Positions 1 to 8,836 of a stretch of DNA of 64,000 nucleotides are shown here, one piece after another. Both the position numbers and the translations under genes were made by a program. Positions within the stretch are counted from its first letter, which is position 1. Every line of letters starts with the position of its first letter. The stretch is taken from positions 1-64,000 of the forward strand of contig CALXTN010000007.1 of NCBI GenBank assembly GCA_944391405.1, read 5' to 3'. The notes under the pieces are model-generated. The model was not told the origin of the DNA and searched no databases. It saw only the letters and a list, made by a program, of their open reading frames with translations. This stretch comes from an uncultured Alphaproteobacteria bacterium (GTDB taxonomy: Bacteria; Pseudomonadota; Alphaproteobacteria; RF32; CAG-239).

Positions 1-582
1 GTCGGATTAAAATCAAAATCAGGTATACATGCGTTAATAAATGCCTTGGAAGAAAGAGGCTTTATTCGTAAGCTTGCGCATAAGGCGCGCGCTTTGGAAG
101 TATTGAAAGTTCCGCAAATTGAAGCGCATTTTGATGAAGGGGAGGAATTATCGGAACAAGAGCATTTTGCAAATGATAATGGAGAAGCGGAATTTTCTCT
201 AATGATACCGTTGTATGGTAAAATTGCGGCAGGAACGCCAATTGAGGCGATTGCAAATCCATCGGAATATATTTATATTCCGAAAAGTTTTTCAACCAAA
301 TCAGAGTTGTATGCATTGACGATTGAAGGAGAGTCAATGATTGAAGCCGGAATTTTTGATGGGGATACAGCCATTATCAGAAGAGCGGATAGGGCTGAAA
401 ACGGTCAAATTGTTGTAGCGCTGGTAGATAATGAAGAAGCAACATTAAAAGTGTTAGATAAAAAAGGCGGTAATGAAGTATGGCTTTTGCCGTGCAATAA
501 AGATTACAGTCCGATAAAATTAACAGCAGATCGTTTGAAAATACAAGGTATCTTGTATGGTATTGTCCGTAAATATAATTAA
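1..582 (+). CDS. lexA: LexA repressor, 5' end cut off by the window
   Basis: Transcriptional repressor of the SOS response that cleaves itself when RecA is activated. The frame is open from base 1 and begins inside the winged-helix DNA-binding domain (GLKSKSGIHALINALEERG, then the ARALEV linker), so the first ~25 residues lie outside the window; the TTG at 46 is internal. The self-cleavage machinery is complete: the Ala-Gly bond in KIAAGTP, the serine in GESMIEAG and the lysine in EATLKVL. The wing sequence is the alphaproteobacterial type. mtnN starts 11 bp downstream on the same strand, probably co-transcribed. A matching SOS box lies upstream of the umuC-like gene at 11374..12522. Confidence 0.95.
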   Translation, partial: VGLKSKSGIHALINALEERGFIRKLAHKARALEVLKVPQIEAHFDEGEELSEQEHFANDNGEAEFSLMIPLYGKIAAGTPIEAIANPSEYIYIPKSFSTKSELYALTIEGESMIEAGIFDGDTAIIRRADRAENGQIVVALVDNEEATLKVLDKKGGNEVWLLPCNKDYSPIKLTADRLKIQGILYGIVRKYN

Positions 583-593
583 GAGGAATAAAT

Positions 594-1280
594 ATGACGA
601 CTATTGCAATTATCACAGCCATGGATAGTGAGTATGAAACGATCCATAAACTCTATGATTTTTTAGAAGATGGAGAGTTTCCGCAAGCTGAGGTTCATGG
701 TAAAAAGATATTGCTGATAAAAAGCGGTATAGGTAAAGTCAATGCTGCTTTAGCAGCGCAAAAAGCTTGTGATGCGGGAGCAGATTTATTAATGACAACA
801 GGGCTCGCTGGTGGTATTGATGATAGTTTACAACAAGGTGATATTGTACTGGCGGAAAAAGTATGTTACCATGACGTTTGGTGCGGAAAGCCTAATGAAA
901 AAGGACAAGTTCAGGGCTTACCTTTATATTTTGAAACACGAACGAACATTATCGGAAAAATAATAGAAGGCTTGCCAAAGGGGTATCTGAAGGTAGGACT
1001 TACTGTGAGTGGAGACCAATTTATAACCAATGCCAGACGATTAAAAGAAATAAAGAAAGAATTTCCGGATGCTCTTGCTGTTGATATGGAAAGCGCATCT
1101 ATTGCGCAAACAGCTTTTTTGAATGATCGCCGTCCATATATTTCTTTGCGCATAATCAGCGATGTTGTCGGTAAGCTCAATCAAGAAGAAGAGTATAATA
1201 ATTTCTGGCAAAATGTACCGGAAAAAGCTGCTCTGATGGTGGATGTGGTCTTAAGAGCTCTTAATGAAGAGCGGCTGTAA
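594..1280 (+). CDS. mtnN: 5'-methylthioadenosine/S-adenosylhomocysteine nucleosidase
   Basis: Cytosolic nucleosidase that hydrolyses MTA and SAH to adenine plus the thioribose, clearing inhibitory by-products of methylation and polyamine synthesis. The 228 residues match the usual family length. Visible motifs are the N-terminal AIITAMDSEYE acid-residue segment, the glycine-rich TGLAGGID phosphorylase-fold loop, VDMESASIAQ with the ribose-binding Glu, and the C-terminal ISDVVG with the catalytic Asp. An AGAGGAA Shine-Dalgarno precedes the ATG. It follows lexA by 11 bp and is followed by ~270 bp without a gene. Confidence 0.93.
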   Translation: MTTIAIITAMDSEYETIHKLYDFLEDGEFPQAEVHGKKILLIKSGIGKVNAALAAQKACDAGADLLMTTGLAGGIDDSLQQGDIVLAEKVCYHDVWCGKPNEKGQVQGLPLYFETRTNIIGKIIEGLPKGYLKVGLTVSGDQFITNARRLKEIKKEFPDALAVDMESASIAQTAFLNDRRPYISLRIISDVVGKLNQEEEYNNFWQNVPEKAALMVDVVLRALNEERL

Positions 1281-1548
1281 TTTGACCAATCATAACAACA
1301 AAGAAAAAAATAATTGAAGAGGGAGGCTCTCTTTTATTTTGACAGATAAAAAGTTGTAGTTGAAATATATTCCTTAGATAAATAGGCTATAAATCATAAA
1401 TAAGGGATAAATTAGTTTACAAAACATGCGTTTTGGGAAAAAGGGGGATTCTCTCAGAGTAAATCTGGTGAAAGAAAAAGGGAAACAAGATTAGCCTTAT
1501 TTCCCTAAAACTTTATTCTTCTCAAATAAGTTTATGCATATCACTTAA
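1281..1548. other. Intergenic stretch with no recognised gene
   Basis: These 268 bp lie between two convergent genes. I see only a weak GC-rich hairpin followed by T-rich sequence near 1315..1340, which could end the lexA-mtnN transcript. No supported coding sequence, tRNA or repeat is visible. Confidence 0.4.
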
Positions 1549-2592
1549 CTAGTATGCATATAGCTCTTGCAGCGTGCTATAAACAACAGATGACAAAGAG
1601 ATAAGATATCCGAAAATAATAATCAGTAGATAAATAGAAGCATATCTTAAACCTCTCATTTTGTGCGCATCATCAATAAAGGAAGCTGCGCCATAAACAT
1701 TAGCATTACGTTCCTCTTCAAAGAAACCTGCGGCTATAAAAGTCTTAATACAATAATAACCATACGTAATTAAGAAAACCGCAGCAACTAAAAGAGATAA
1801 CTGTAATGCGTAGGGATTAGTCGGAGTATAAAGTGCTATATAAAACGCACTAGCAAAAGTTAAAACCCAAGAGATCAACAAAGGCCTGAAAAATCCTTTC
1901 CAAGCACTATATCCGGCATCATGTAAACGTCTGGTAAATATAGATAAGTAAACCATAATTTGAATCAAATAAATCACAACCCCAAAAACAGTGGATAACA
2001 TGGAAGAAGTTATAAATTCTAAGCCTAAGCTAAATAAAAGCAGAACAAAAATATTAATAAGCATAAAGCTCCAAAATTCATAACGCGAAGTTCTGCCTTT
2101 AAAGTTAAACATATTTTTGTATGCATGAAGCCAAGAGCACCAAGCTCCGCCACAACACCCTTGAGTGCAAGCTTCATCAATTGTATCAATGTCAACAGGA
2201 TGTTCTTTCATTTCAGCAAATTTTTTAGCTTCAGCAATTTTAGCATTCTCTTTAACGGAAGATCTCTTAGTAGTAGCAGAAACAGTTTTTTTGCTTTTTT
2301 CAACAGCAGCCGGAGTTTCAGCTTTTACCTCAACGGCTTTTGCGGATCGTGAAGATTTTTTGGCATTATTTGGGGATTTTACGCTCAAAACCTCGCCAAC
2401 AACATCAACATTATTTGTTTCAGTAACAAGTTGTTTAGTTGTAGCCTTTTTCGCATTAGTTTTAGACACGGCAGAAGTTTTAGCTGCAGCAGATTTAGAC
2501 GAAGATACCTTTTTCTTAGGTTCTGCCACGGAAGCATCCGTTTTATTCTCAGAAGCTTTAAGCTTAGATGCAGTAGTTTTTTTACTAACCAT
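1549..2592 (-). CDS. DUF805 inner-membrane protein with Lys/Ala/Ser/Thr-rich N-terminus
   Basis: Two-part protein of 347 residues. Residues ~1-130 are low complexity, rich in Lys, Ala, Ser and Thr, with KKT/AKK-type patches resembling histone H1-like tails. A Cys cluster (CTQGCCGGAWC) follows, then a DUF805 domain from about residue 150: the YKNMFNFKGRTSRYEFW entry motif, several hydrophobic helices and the conserved RRLHDAGYSAW loop. DUF805 proteins are small inner-membrane proteins of unknown function; the long basic extension is unusual for them. A GAGGAAA Shine-Dalgarno supports the start. The tail should face the cytoplasm and might bind nucleic acid, but that is inference. Confidence 0.85.
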   Translation of the reverse strand: MVSKKTTASKLKASENKTDASVAEPKKKVSSSKSAAAKTSAVSKTNAKKATTKQLVTETNNVDVVGEVLSVKSPNNAKKSSRSAKAVEVKAETPAAVEKSKKTVSATTKRSSVKENAKIAEAKKFAEMKEHPVDIDTIDEACTQGCCGGAWCSWLHAYKNMFNFKGRTSRYEFWSFMLINIFVLLLFSLGLEFITSSMLSTVFGVVIYLIQIMVYLSIFTRRLHDAGYSAWKGFFRPLLISWVLTFASAFYIALYTPTNPYALQLSLLVAAVFLITYGYYCIKTFIAAGFFEEERNANVYGAASFIDDAHKMRGLRYASIYLLIIIFGYLISLSSVVYSTLQELYAY

Positions 2593-2718
2593 ATTTTCCT
2601 CACAAAAAAATTACAAATCAAATATATAATAATAAGACTGACAAGAAAAACAAGAGGGCAATAGCTTTAAACCACAGATTTTTCTTATTCAAAAAAACAA
2701 TTAATAGCGATATGAAGT

Positions 2719-3303
2719 TCAGAAAAGGATTTTAGGCGATTTAAATTTCTTGGATTTTTCATCAAAAACAACTCGTAACACCGAACCATTTTCGAGTCGG
2801 ATAGTTTTCTTCAGACAAGTTTCTGTAAAAATTCGTATAAGCATGCCATGAGTAACGAGCAAAACACGTTCACGTCCTTCTTCAAAAAGCTTATTGATAA
2901 GTTTCATAAAGCGTTGTTGCACTTCTCCGATAGTCTCTCCTCCAGGGTAGCTGATAGCATATCTTTCAGGATTTTTAATATCATTAAAAGCTTGATAGAT
3001 ATAGGGAAAAACCGCCTGAATATCATTTTTTTTCATCCCTTCGGCTTTACCGAAACACATTTCTCTTAAGCGTTTTGTATAATGAACAGGGAGGTCAAGA
3101 ACATTACTTGCAATATCGGCACTTTTTTTAGCGCGTTTAAGATCGCTGGCGTAAATAGTTTCGATTTGTTCTCTGACCAATTTTAATGAAGCATTATGAA
3201 CTTGAGAGACGCCTATTTCATTGAGCGCAGTATCAGTTTTGCCTTGCAGTTTACCTGAAGCGTTCCAATCTGTTTGCCCATGTCTCATCAAATACAAAAT
3301 CAT
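2719..3303 (-). CDS. Histidine phosphatase family protein
   Basis: Phosphoglycerate-mutase-like phosphohydrolase of 194 residues; substrate unknown. The catalytic LMRHGQTDWN motif sits at residues 5-14 with the phospho-accepting His, followed by GKTDTALNEIG typical of the cobC/PhoE branch. A second conserved His lies in LLVTHGMLIR and an acidic residue in RLREMCFGKAEG. It could be an alpha-ribazole phosphatase or a broad-specificity phosphatase; no cobalamin genes are nearby to support the former. The start has only a weak, distant AAGGTAA site. Promoter and terminator are not obvious. Confidence 0.85.
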   Translation of the reverse strand: MILYLMRHGQTDWNASGKLQGKTDTALNEIGVSQVHNASLKLVREQIETIYASDLKRAKKSADIASNVLDLPVHYTKRLREMCFGKAEGMKKNDIQAVFPYIYQAFNDIKNPERYAISYPGGETIGEVQQRFMKLINKLFEEGRERVLLVTHGMLIRIFTETCLKKTIRLENGSVLRVVFDEKSKKFKSPKILF

Positions 3304-3434
3304 AACCGCTATTATTACCTTTTTTTATGTAGTTTTAAGAAAAAGAGCAATATCCGACAAATATTTCAGATTTTCTAATAGGTTAAAAGAAAAAAAACAG
3401 AAAATCAAGTTATAAATACAGATTTAAACACAAT

Positions 3435-4664
3435 CTACTCAGTAAAAGCTTTTTTCTGCAAAGCGCAGAAGAAGAAACCATCGGTTTGCGTGCGCAGTGG
3501 CGAAAATTTAAGCCATTTTTCGCAATCAAACGGAAAGATAGATATATCCAGCGTATCTTTCCATAAATTACAGTGATTAACCGGTTCAAATTCAGGGTGT
3601 CTTTTAAGGAAAGCCTCAATTTGCTGTTCATTTTCATCGGGCAATACCGAACAAGTGATATAAATAAGCCGTCCGTTAGGAGCAGTATGCGTTGCACCAA
3701 AATCTAAAATTTCCGCCTGTATCTGACAAAGTTCATCAAGCCTTTGTTGAGATAGTCTATATTTTGCGTCAGGAGTACGACGCCACGTTCCGGAACCGGA
3801 GCATGGCGCATCAATAATAAAACGAGTATAGTCTGTGTCTTGCACTTTCTGAATAGTTTTAATGTTCAGGATATCTAATCTTTCCGCTCTTCTTTTAATG
3901 CGAGACAAACGCTCTTGGTTGATATCGTGCGCCCAAATAAGTCCTTCGTTTTGAAGAAGTGCGCCAATGGCTAAAGATTTGCCACCGGCCCCGGCGCAAT
4001 AATCAATCGTTTTATGAAAAGGCTTAACACGGCATAACAAAGAGATAAGTTGTGAAGCTTCATCCATAACTTCAATTTCACCATCTTGATAAGTCATGCA
4101 ATTATTCAGATTGATACGATCATGAGAACGCAAACCGATAGGGGAAAGCGGAGTAAAAGAAAAGAATAAGCCTTCTTTTTTTAAGCGTTCTTTGGCATGC
4201 TCTCGATTAACTAGATTAGCTCTGACATCAACCGGAGCTGTAGCGTTAAGCGCATCAATCAGCTGCGGATTATGGATTTTATCAAAGAGCCATTGAGGAC
4301 ATTCAAAGCAAGCGCATTCGGAAAAATCTTCAAAAAGTTTTGCTTTATCAAGAAGAATTTTCTCATCTTTGGAAAGAGGATAAGGGGCGTAATCTTCACC
4401 ATTAAACAATAAATCCAAATCATCATCAATAAAGTGAAGAGCCGTAAAAAGACGAGCCGAAATAATTCCGCCGAACGCTTCTGTTAGATGCATTCTTTGT
4501 CGGATGATTTTCCACACATTATCCGCAATAAAACGTCTGTCTTTAGAGCCGATATAACGACGGTCTTTAAAATATTTATCAAGGATATTGTCAGCAGGAA
4601 ACTTATCATCAAAAATTTGTTCCAACGTTTCAATAATGGCTTGAATTCTACTGGCGTCTTTCAT
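3435..4664 (-). CDS. RsmB/NOP-family RNA (cytosine-5) methyltransferase
   Basis: SAM-dependent m5C methyltransferase of 409 residues, most like 16S rRNA methyltransferases of the RsmB group. The N-terminal ~120 residues look like the NusB-like RNA-binding region (FKDRRYIGSKDRRFIADNVW). The SAM-binding motif is DYCAGAGGKSLAIG, followed by the DAPCSGSGTWRRTPD motif with the proline-cysteine, and YITCSVLPDENE with the second, catalytic-type Cys. RsmB itself methylates C967 in E. coli; assignment to that site here is not proven. An AAGGATGAAAG site precedes the ATG. Confidence 0.88.
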   Translation of the reverse strand: MKDASRIQAIIETLEQIFDDKFPADNILDKYFKDRRYIGSKDRRFIADNVWKIIRQRMHLTEAFGGIISARLFTALHFIDDDLDLLFNGEDYAPYPLSKDEKILLDKAKLFEDFSECACFECPQWLFDKIHNPQLIDALNATAPVDVRANLVNREHAKERLKKEGLFFSFTPLSPIGLRSHDRINLNNCMTYQDGEIEVMDEASQLISLLCRVKPFHKTIDYCAGAGGKSLAIGALLQNEGLIWAHDINQERLSRIKRRAERLDILNIKTIQKVQDTDYTRFIIDAPCSGSGTWRRTPDAKYRLSQQRLDELCQIQAEILDFGATHTAPNGRLIYITCSVLPDENEQQIEAFLKRHPEFEPVNHCNLWKDTLDISIFPFDCEKWLKFSPLRTQTDGFFFCALQKKAFTE

Positions 4665-4781
4665 CTTTCATCCTAAAAAAAGTAGTATAAAAATCCCCAA
4701 AACATGGAGGGAGTATAATCGATAAAAGCTTAATTTCAATGATAAAAACAGAAGTTTCCCCCAAGGAAGAATATTTTTTTA

Positions 4782-4810
4782 TTGCCAAAAAAAGTTTTTT
4801 GTGCTAATTA
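4782..4810 (+). promoter_or_regulatory. Probable sigma-70 promoter of ackA
   Basis: TTGCCA (4782..4787), 17-bp spacer, TAATTA (4805..4810), with a TG one base before the -10 box (extended -10). It lies 33 bp upstream of the ackA start and fits the same pattern as other promoters in the window. Confidence 0.5.
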
Positions 4811-4842
4811 GGCGACATTATTAATAGCCGAAAGAAAAATAT

Positions 4843-6057
4843 ATGGAAAAAATATTGGTATTGAATTCCGGTTCAACAACAGTGAAATTCCAACTTTTTA
4901 AGATGGATAAAGGTATCCATGAAGTGTTAACCAAAGGCATGGTGGATCGCATTGGGTTGCAAGGTTCAAAGTTGGTGGTAAAGCCGGACAATATGCATGA
5001 AATTGCGTGTGAATGCGCTGTATCGGATCATAAAGAAGCGATAAAGACAATATTAGATTATCTATCGCATAAATATCTGAAGAATACATCGGAATTATCT
5101 GCGGTAGGGCACCGCATGGGACACGGTGGCGAATATTTTGACCGTTCGGTTATTATAGATGAAGATGTTATGTCAAAAATTTATGATACATTACCGCTAT
5201 TGCCATTGCACGGTCCGGCCTTTGTACACGGGGTGGAAGCAATGACGGAATTGCTTCCTGGGGTTATTCAAGTTGCTACATTTGACAGTGCGTATCATCA
5301 AAGTATGGATAAATCGGTGTTTACATATGCAATACCTAAAGAATATTATGAAAAAGATCGCATTCGCCGTTATGGATTTCATGGAACTTCCCATAATTAT
5401 GCAGCGCAAAAAGCGGCTGAGATATTAGGTAAAAAGGGAAAATTTATCTGTTGCCATTTAGGGGGAGGCGCTTCTGTAACAGCTATTAAGGATGGTAAAA
5501 GTGTGGATACAACCATGGGTTACACGCCATTTGCCGGAATAATGATGGCAACACGCTCCGGAGATATGGATCCGTATATTCCGTTGCATATTATGAAAAC
5601 GCAAGGAAAGACTGCAGATGAAGTAAACTTGATGTTGAATAAACAAAGCGGCTTGTATGGTTTATCCGGTGGTCATTCAGATATGCGGGATATTATTGAA
5701 AATGCGGAAAAGGGCGATGAACAGTGCCAGTTGGCAATAGATGCTTTTGTATATGGGCTATTGAAAAAAATTGGAGCGTATGTTGCAGTGCTTGGTGGAA
5801 TTGACGCATTAATTTTTACAGCCGGTATTGGAGAAAATGCTTCATTAATCAGAGAAAAGCTCTGTCAAAGATTGAAATATTTAGGCTTGGAGTTGGATGA
5901 GGAAAAGAATAAACAACGTCCTGCGCCAACCGATATTAGTACCACGGAAAGTAAAGTAAAAGTTTTCGTTATTCCCGCAAATGAAGAACTGATGATAGCC
6001 AGCGAAACATTTGACCTGTTGGAAGAATTAAGATCGGCAGAATCTTGGGCAATATAA
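4843..6057 (+). CDS. ackA: Acetate kinase
   Basis: Converts acetyl phosphate and ADP to acetate and ATP (reversible), the last step of acetate overflow or fermentation. The 404 residues are standard length. Family motifs in order: VLNSGSTTVKFQL at the N-terminus, GHRMGHGGE with Arg91, TFDSAYH with Asp148, RRYGFHGTSH with His180, HLGGGASV, MATRSGDMDP with Arg238, and the C-terminal PANEELMIA. The usual HLGNG loop reads HLGGG, as in butyrate kinases, but length and the other motifs favour acetate kinase. No phosphotransacetylase gene is adjacent. The putative zeta-like kinase gene begins 18 bp after the stop. Confidence 0.92.
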   Translation: MEKILVLNSGSTTVKFQLFKMDKGIHEVLTKGMVDRIGLQGSKLVVKPDNMHEIACECAVSDHKEAIKTILDYLSHKYLKNTSELSAVGHRMGHGGEYFDRSVIIDEDVMSKIYDTLPLLPLHGPAFVHGVEAMTELLPGVIQVATFDSAYHQSMDKSVFTYAIPKEYYEKDRIRRYGFHGTSHNYAAQKAAEILGKKGKFICCHLGGGASVTAIKDGKSVDTTMGYTPFAGIMMATRSGDMDPYIPLHIMKTQGKTADEVNLMLNKQSGLYGLSGGHSDMRDIIENAEKGDEQCQLAIDAFVYGLLKKIGAYVAVLGGIDALIFTAGIGENASLIREKLCQRLKYLGLELDEEKNKQRPAPTDISTTESKVKVFVIPANEELMIASETFDLLEELRSAESWAI

Positions 6058-6075
6058 TATAGGTTAGGTAAAGAG

Positions 6076-6717
6076 ATGTTAAAGACGCTGATGCCATCGC
6101 TAAATTTGCTGATAAATGCAGATTATAAAGCCGTAAAGAGTAAAGAAAGCGAGGCAATAATTGCAGAAAATTTGCAAGGTTTACAACCGGTGGCAAAGCC
6201 AGAGTTGCGACAAATATCTGGTATTCCCGGAGCTGGAAAAAGTACATTTTGCGCCACACACTTGCCACCAAATTTTTTATTTTTAAGTTTTGATAAAATA
6301 ATGACCACAATGCCATCATATCAAAAAGATTTGGCGCAGTTTGGTCAAGTAATTGCCTTTCAAAAAAATGAGATGACCGCCCGTATTATCGGTTATGAAT
6401 TGTTACGCCGTGCAATGAATATGAAGTTGAATATTATGTTTGAACATAGCGGAACAAATCCGGCGCATTTGGAGTTATTCAAAAATATACATAAAAAAGG
6501 CTATCAGACAGCAGTGAATTTCATTGTCTGCGATACAGCACTTGCAATAAGAAGAGCAGAAGAAAGAGCAAAGAAAATTAATCGTTACGTTCCTGAAAAA
6601 TTGATTTTGGAGCGTGCAGCAGGTTTTAAGCAATATGTATCGGCATATCAAAAATTAACCAAGTCGATAACATTCTACGATGGTGCAAATAATTTCCTTC
6701 CGTTAAAGAAAATTTAA
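6076..6717 (+). CDS. Zeta-toxin-like P-loop kinase
   Basis: A 213-residue ATP/GTP-binding protein. The Walker A loop GIPGAGKS is at residues 49-56, followed by LSFDKIM with the Asp seen in zeta toxins, FEHSGTNPAH in the substrate-loop position, and the Arg-rich segment RRAEERAKKINRYVPEKLI, resembling the zeta R...R...VP region. Zeta toxins phosphorylate UDP-N-acetylglucosamine and block peptidoglycan synthesis, but many chromosomal relatives have other roles. No epsilon-type antitoxin gene sits next to it: ackA is immediately upstream and the following gene is secreted. Shine-Dalgarno AGGTAAAGAG. Confidence 0.65.
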   Translation: MLKTLMPSLNLLINADYKAVKSKESEAIIAENLQGLQPVAKPELRQISGIPGAGKSTFCATHLPPNFLFLSFDKIMTTMPSYQKDLAQFGQVIAFQKNEMTARIIGYELLRRAMNMKLNIMFEHSGTNPAHLELFKNIHKKGYQTAVNFIVCDTALAIRRAEERAKKINRYVPEKLILERAAGFKQYVSAYQKLTKSITFYDGANNFLPLKKI

Positions 6718-6770
6718 GACAATCGGTGCGAATATCATATACAAAGATTAATTTTGTAAGGTGAAGTCCG

Positions 6771-7823
6771 ATGAAAAAATATCTGTTATTATTTTCCGTA
6801 TCAATGCTAGCATCATCAGTCGGCAGTGCGTGGGCACTAAGCGCATCACAGCAACTGAAAGCGACAAAAGAAATTTTTGTAAATGAATTCCATAAAATGG
6901 ATACTAACAAAGATGACAAAATTTCTTTAGATGAATATTTGAGTTATCAGTTTGAGAATTTTCGTGCAAATATAATTGAAGCAGAAGGTTTTGATGGTAA
7001 AGGTAGAGTTAAAACTGAAACTGAAGAAACAAAATCAATAGCACCAGCCCAAGCAGAAAGTTCGCCAAAAGATGAAATGGACTCATTAAGTGATGTCAAT
7101 AAGACATTACAAGCAATGGCCGATTATGAGTTAGAATTAGAGGATGATTTAACATTGGATGAAGACTGGGGTCTTGGAGAGACCAAGACAGAAGAAAAAG
7201 GCTTAACCAAAGAAGACGTTATGCTTGAAACAGACATCTTGTCGCCGGATATTCTAAAAGATGCGAAAGAGGCGGAAGCTACAACAACGCCAAAGCAGAC
7301 ACCAGCAACTCCGGCAGATGAACTTGATTTATCTGTATCAGAAGATGAAAATTTGAAGAATTTATTAGCAGAAATTAATGAAACACCGGAAGAAAAAGCC
7401 GCAAAACAAAAGGCAGAGGAAGAAAAAATAAAAGCCGAAGCGGAAGCTAAAGCCGCAGCCGAGAAAGCCTCAGCTGAAGCCGTTGAAAGAGAAAAGCAAA
7501 TCGGTGTAATGCTGGAAACAATCAAGAAAACTTTGCCTAAAAAAATTGACGAGATAACCACCTGGACAGATATAGAATACAAAGACAAAGTGATTTCATA
7601 CATCTATGAAGCAAATATAGATATTAGCAATGACAGCGAAACCGAAAAAGCAGCTTTGACGAAAAATATAGAGAGCGAAGCTTGTGGCAAGGCATATCAA
7701 GAGATGTGCCCGAAAATTAAACCAATGTTTATCAATGAAGGTATAAATCTGCGTATTCGCTATAAAGATAAAGTGGGCAACGAATTCGGTAAATGTGAGT
7801 TTAATCAAGAAACTTGTAAATAA
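6771..7823 (+). CDS. Secreted EF-hand domain protein
   Basis: A 350-residue protein with an N-terminal signal peptide (short basic start, hydrophobic core, cleavage likely after AWA). The mature N-terminus carries one EF-hand loop, DTNKDDKISLDE, with calcium-ligand spacing. Residues ~80-215 are acidic and low complexity (Glu/Ala/Lys), then a coiled-coil-like EEKIKAEAEAKAAAEKA segment. The C-terminal ~100 residues form a compact region with four cysteines (EACGKAY, EMCPKI, FGKCEFNQETCK) that could form disulfides. It lies 20 bp before a DsbA-family gene and may be co-transcribed with it. Function unknown; calcium sensing or periplasmic scaffolding is only a guess. Shine-Dalgarno AAGGTGA. Confidence 0.8.
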   Translation: MKKYLLLFSVSMLASSVGSAWALSASQQLKATKEIFVNEFHKMDTNKDDKISLDEYLSYQFENFRANIIEAEGFDGKGRVKTETEETKSIAPAQAESSPKDEMDSLSDVNKTLQAMADYELELEDDLTLDEDWGLGETKTEEKGLTKEDVMLETDILSPDILKDAKEAEATTTPKQTPATPADELDLSVSEDENLKNLLAEINETPEEKAAKQKAEEEKIKAEAEAKAAAEKASAEAVEREKQIGVMLETIKKTLPKKIDEITTWTDIEYKDKVISYIYEANIDISNDSETEKAALTKNIESEACGKAYQEMCPKIKPMFINEGINLRIRYKDKVGNEFGKCEFNQETCK

Positions 7824-7843
7824 AGAGCAGAAGAGAGGATAAA

Positions 7844-8701
7844 ATGAGAAAATCAAAATTGTTATCAGCAACAGCTTTAAGCGTTATGTTGGCGTTCAGT
7901 ACAAACACCATGGCAGCGCAAAATTTGGATAATATTTCGGATGAAGAGTTAGCCAAAGCCGTAGTGAGCGTATTGAAGAAAAATCCGAAAATCGCCTATG
8001 ACGCGGTAGCTGCGTTTCACAAAGACGCCAATGCAAAGAAAGAGGCATCCGAAAAAAAATTAACTCCGTTAGAAAAGAGGGTTGCCGAAATATTGATGGA
8101 TAATCCGCCGATTGTGGTCGGAGCATTACAAATCTATCAACAGCAAGAAGAGCAACAGAAGTTGTTGGAACAAGCCGAGAAGTACGAAAAATACGCCGAT
8201 GAAATCAACAAAGCTGATTTATACGCCGGCAATCCGAATGGTAAATACGTTTTGGTAGAGTTTTTTGATTTCTCATGTGGATATTGCCGTACAATGGCTC
8301 CCAAAATTGAGAACATCATCAAAAAGAACAAAGATGTAAAAGTTGTGTTCAAACCGGTATCTTTCTTGTCACCAAATTCTGAATTGGCAGCCAAGGCTGC
8401 TGTAGCCGCACAAAAGCAGGGTAAATTTTTAGAAATGTACACGGGGCTGATGAAAGAAAGAGTTGTCAACGAACCGGTTATTGATAAATTGGCTCGCAAT
8501 ATGAAGTTGGATATGAAACAATTCAAAAAAGACTATGCGTCAGAAGAAACCAAGGAATTATTAGCAAGCATCAAGGAAACCGCCGACAAGATTGGTATGC
8601 GTAGCGTTCCGACTTTGGTATTGAATGGATTACCGTTGTATGCGGTGGAAGAAGTTCAAATGCAAAGAGCAATAGACGTATTGCGTGATGCAGAAAAATA
8701 A
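7844..8701 (+). CDS. DsbA-family thiol:disulfide oxidoreductase
   Basis: Exported thioredoxin-fold protein of 285 residues. A signal peptide ends near MAAQ; an N-terminal helical region (residues 28-120) is followed by the catalytic FFDFSCGYCRTMAP segment with CGYC at 145-148 and the cis-Pro loop RSVPTLVLNG. The extended N-terminus and the Cys-Gly-Tyr-Cys site resemble the Com1/DsbD-gamma-like DsbA group common in alphaproteobacteria. It should oxidise or isomerise disulfides in the periplasm; the Cys-containing EF-hand protein encoded just upstream is a possible client (inference). A good terminator follows. Shine-Dalgarno GAGAGGAT. Confidence 0.9.
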   Translation: MRKSKLLSATALSVMLAFSTNTMAAQNLDNISDEELAKAVVSVLKKNPKIAYDAVAAFHKDANAKKEASEKKLTPLEKRVAEILMDNPPIVVGALQIYQQQEEQQKLLEQAEKYEKYADEINKADLYAGNPNGKYVLVEFFDFSCGYCRTMAPKIENIIKKNKDVKVVFKPVSFLSPNSELAAKAAVAAQKQGKFLEMYTGLMKERVVNEPVIDKLARNMKLDMKQFKKDYASEETKELLASIKETADKIGMRSVPTLVLNGLPLYAVEEVQMQRAIDVLRDAEK

Positions 8702-8724
8702 TCCGCAAAGTCAAATGTGTGATG

Positions 8725-8760
8725 AAAATTCCGTTTCTGAATAAGGAGCGGAATTTTTTT
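8725..8760 (+). terminator. Rho-independent terminator after the DsbA-family gene
   Basis: Stem AAAATTCCG / CGGAATTTT with a 15-nt loop, followed by a run of T. Confidence 0.75.
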
Positions 8761-8782
8761 AGGCTAAAAAAGAAGAGGAGCA

Positions 8783-8820
8783 CAAAAAAAGGTTCTCTGT
8801 GCCAATGCACAGGGAACCTT
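8783..8820 (-). terminator. Strong terminator of the SPFH gene
   Basis: Near-perfect 14-bp stem (AAGGTTCTCTGTGC / GCACAGGGAACCTT) with a CAAT loop, followed on the minus strand by seven T. Confidence 0.9.
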
Positions 8821-8836
8821 CCTAACAGGGATAGGG

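Noticed and set aside
2165-2664. Open frames opposite the Lys-rich N-terminus of the DUF805 protein
   Set aside because: Phe/Ser-rich shadows of the low-complexity coding strand, with no start signals.
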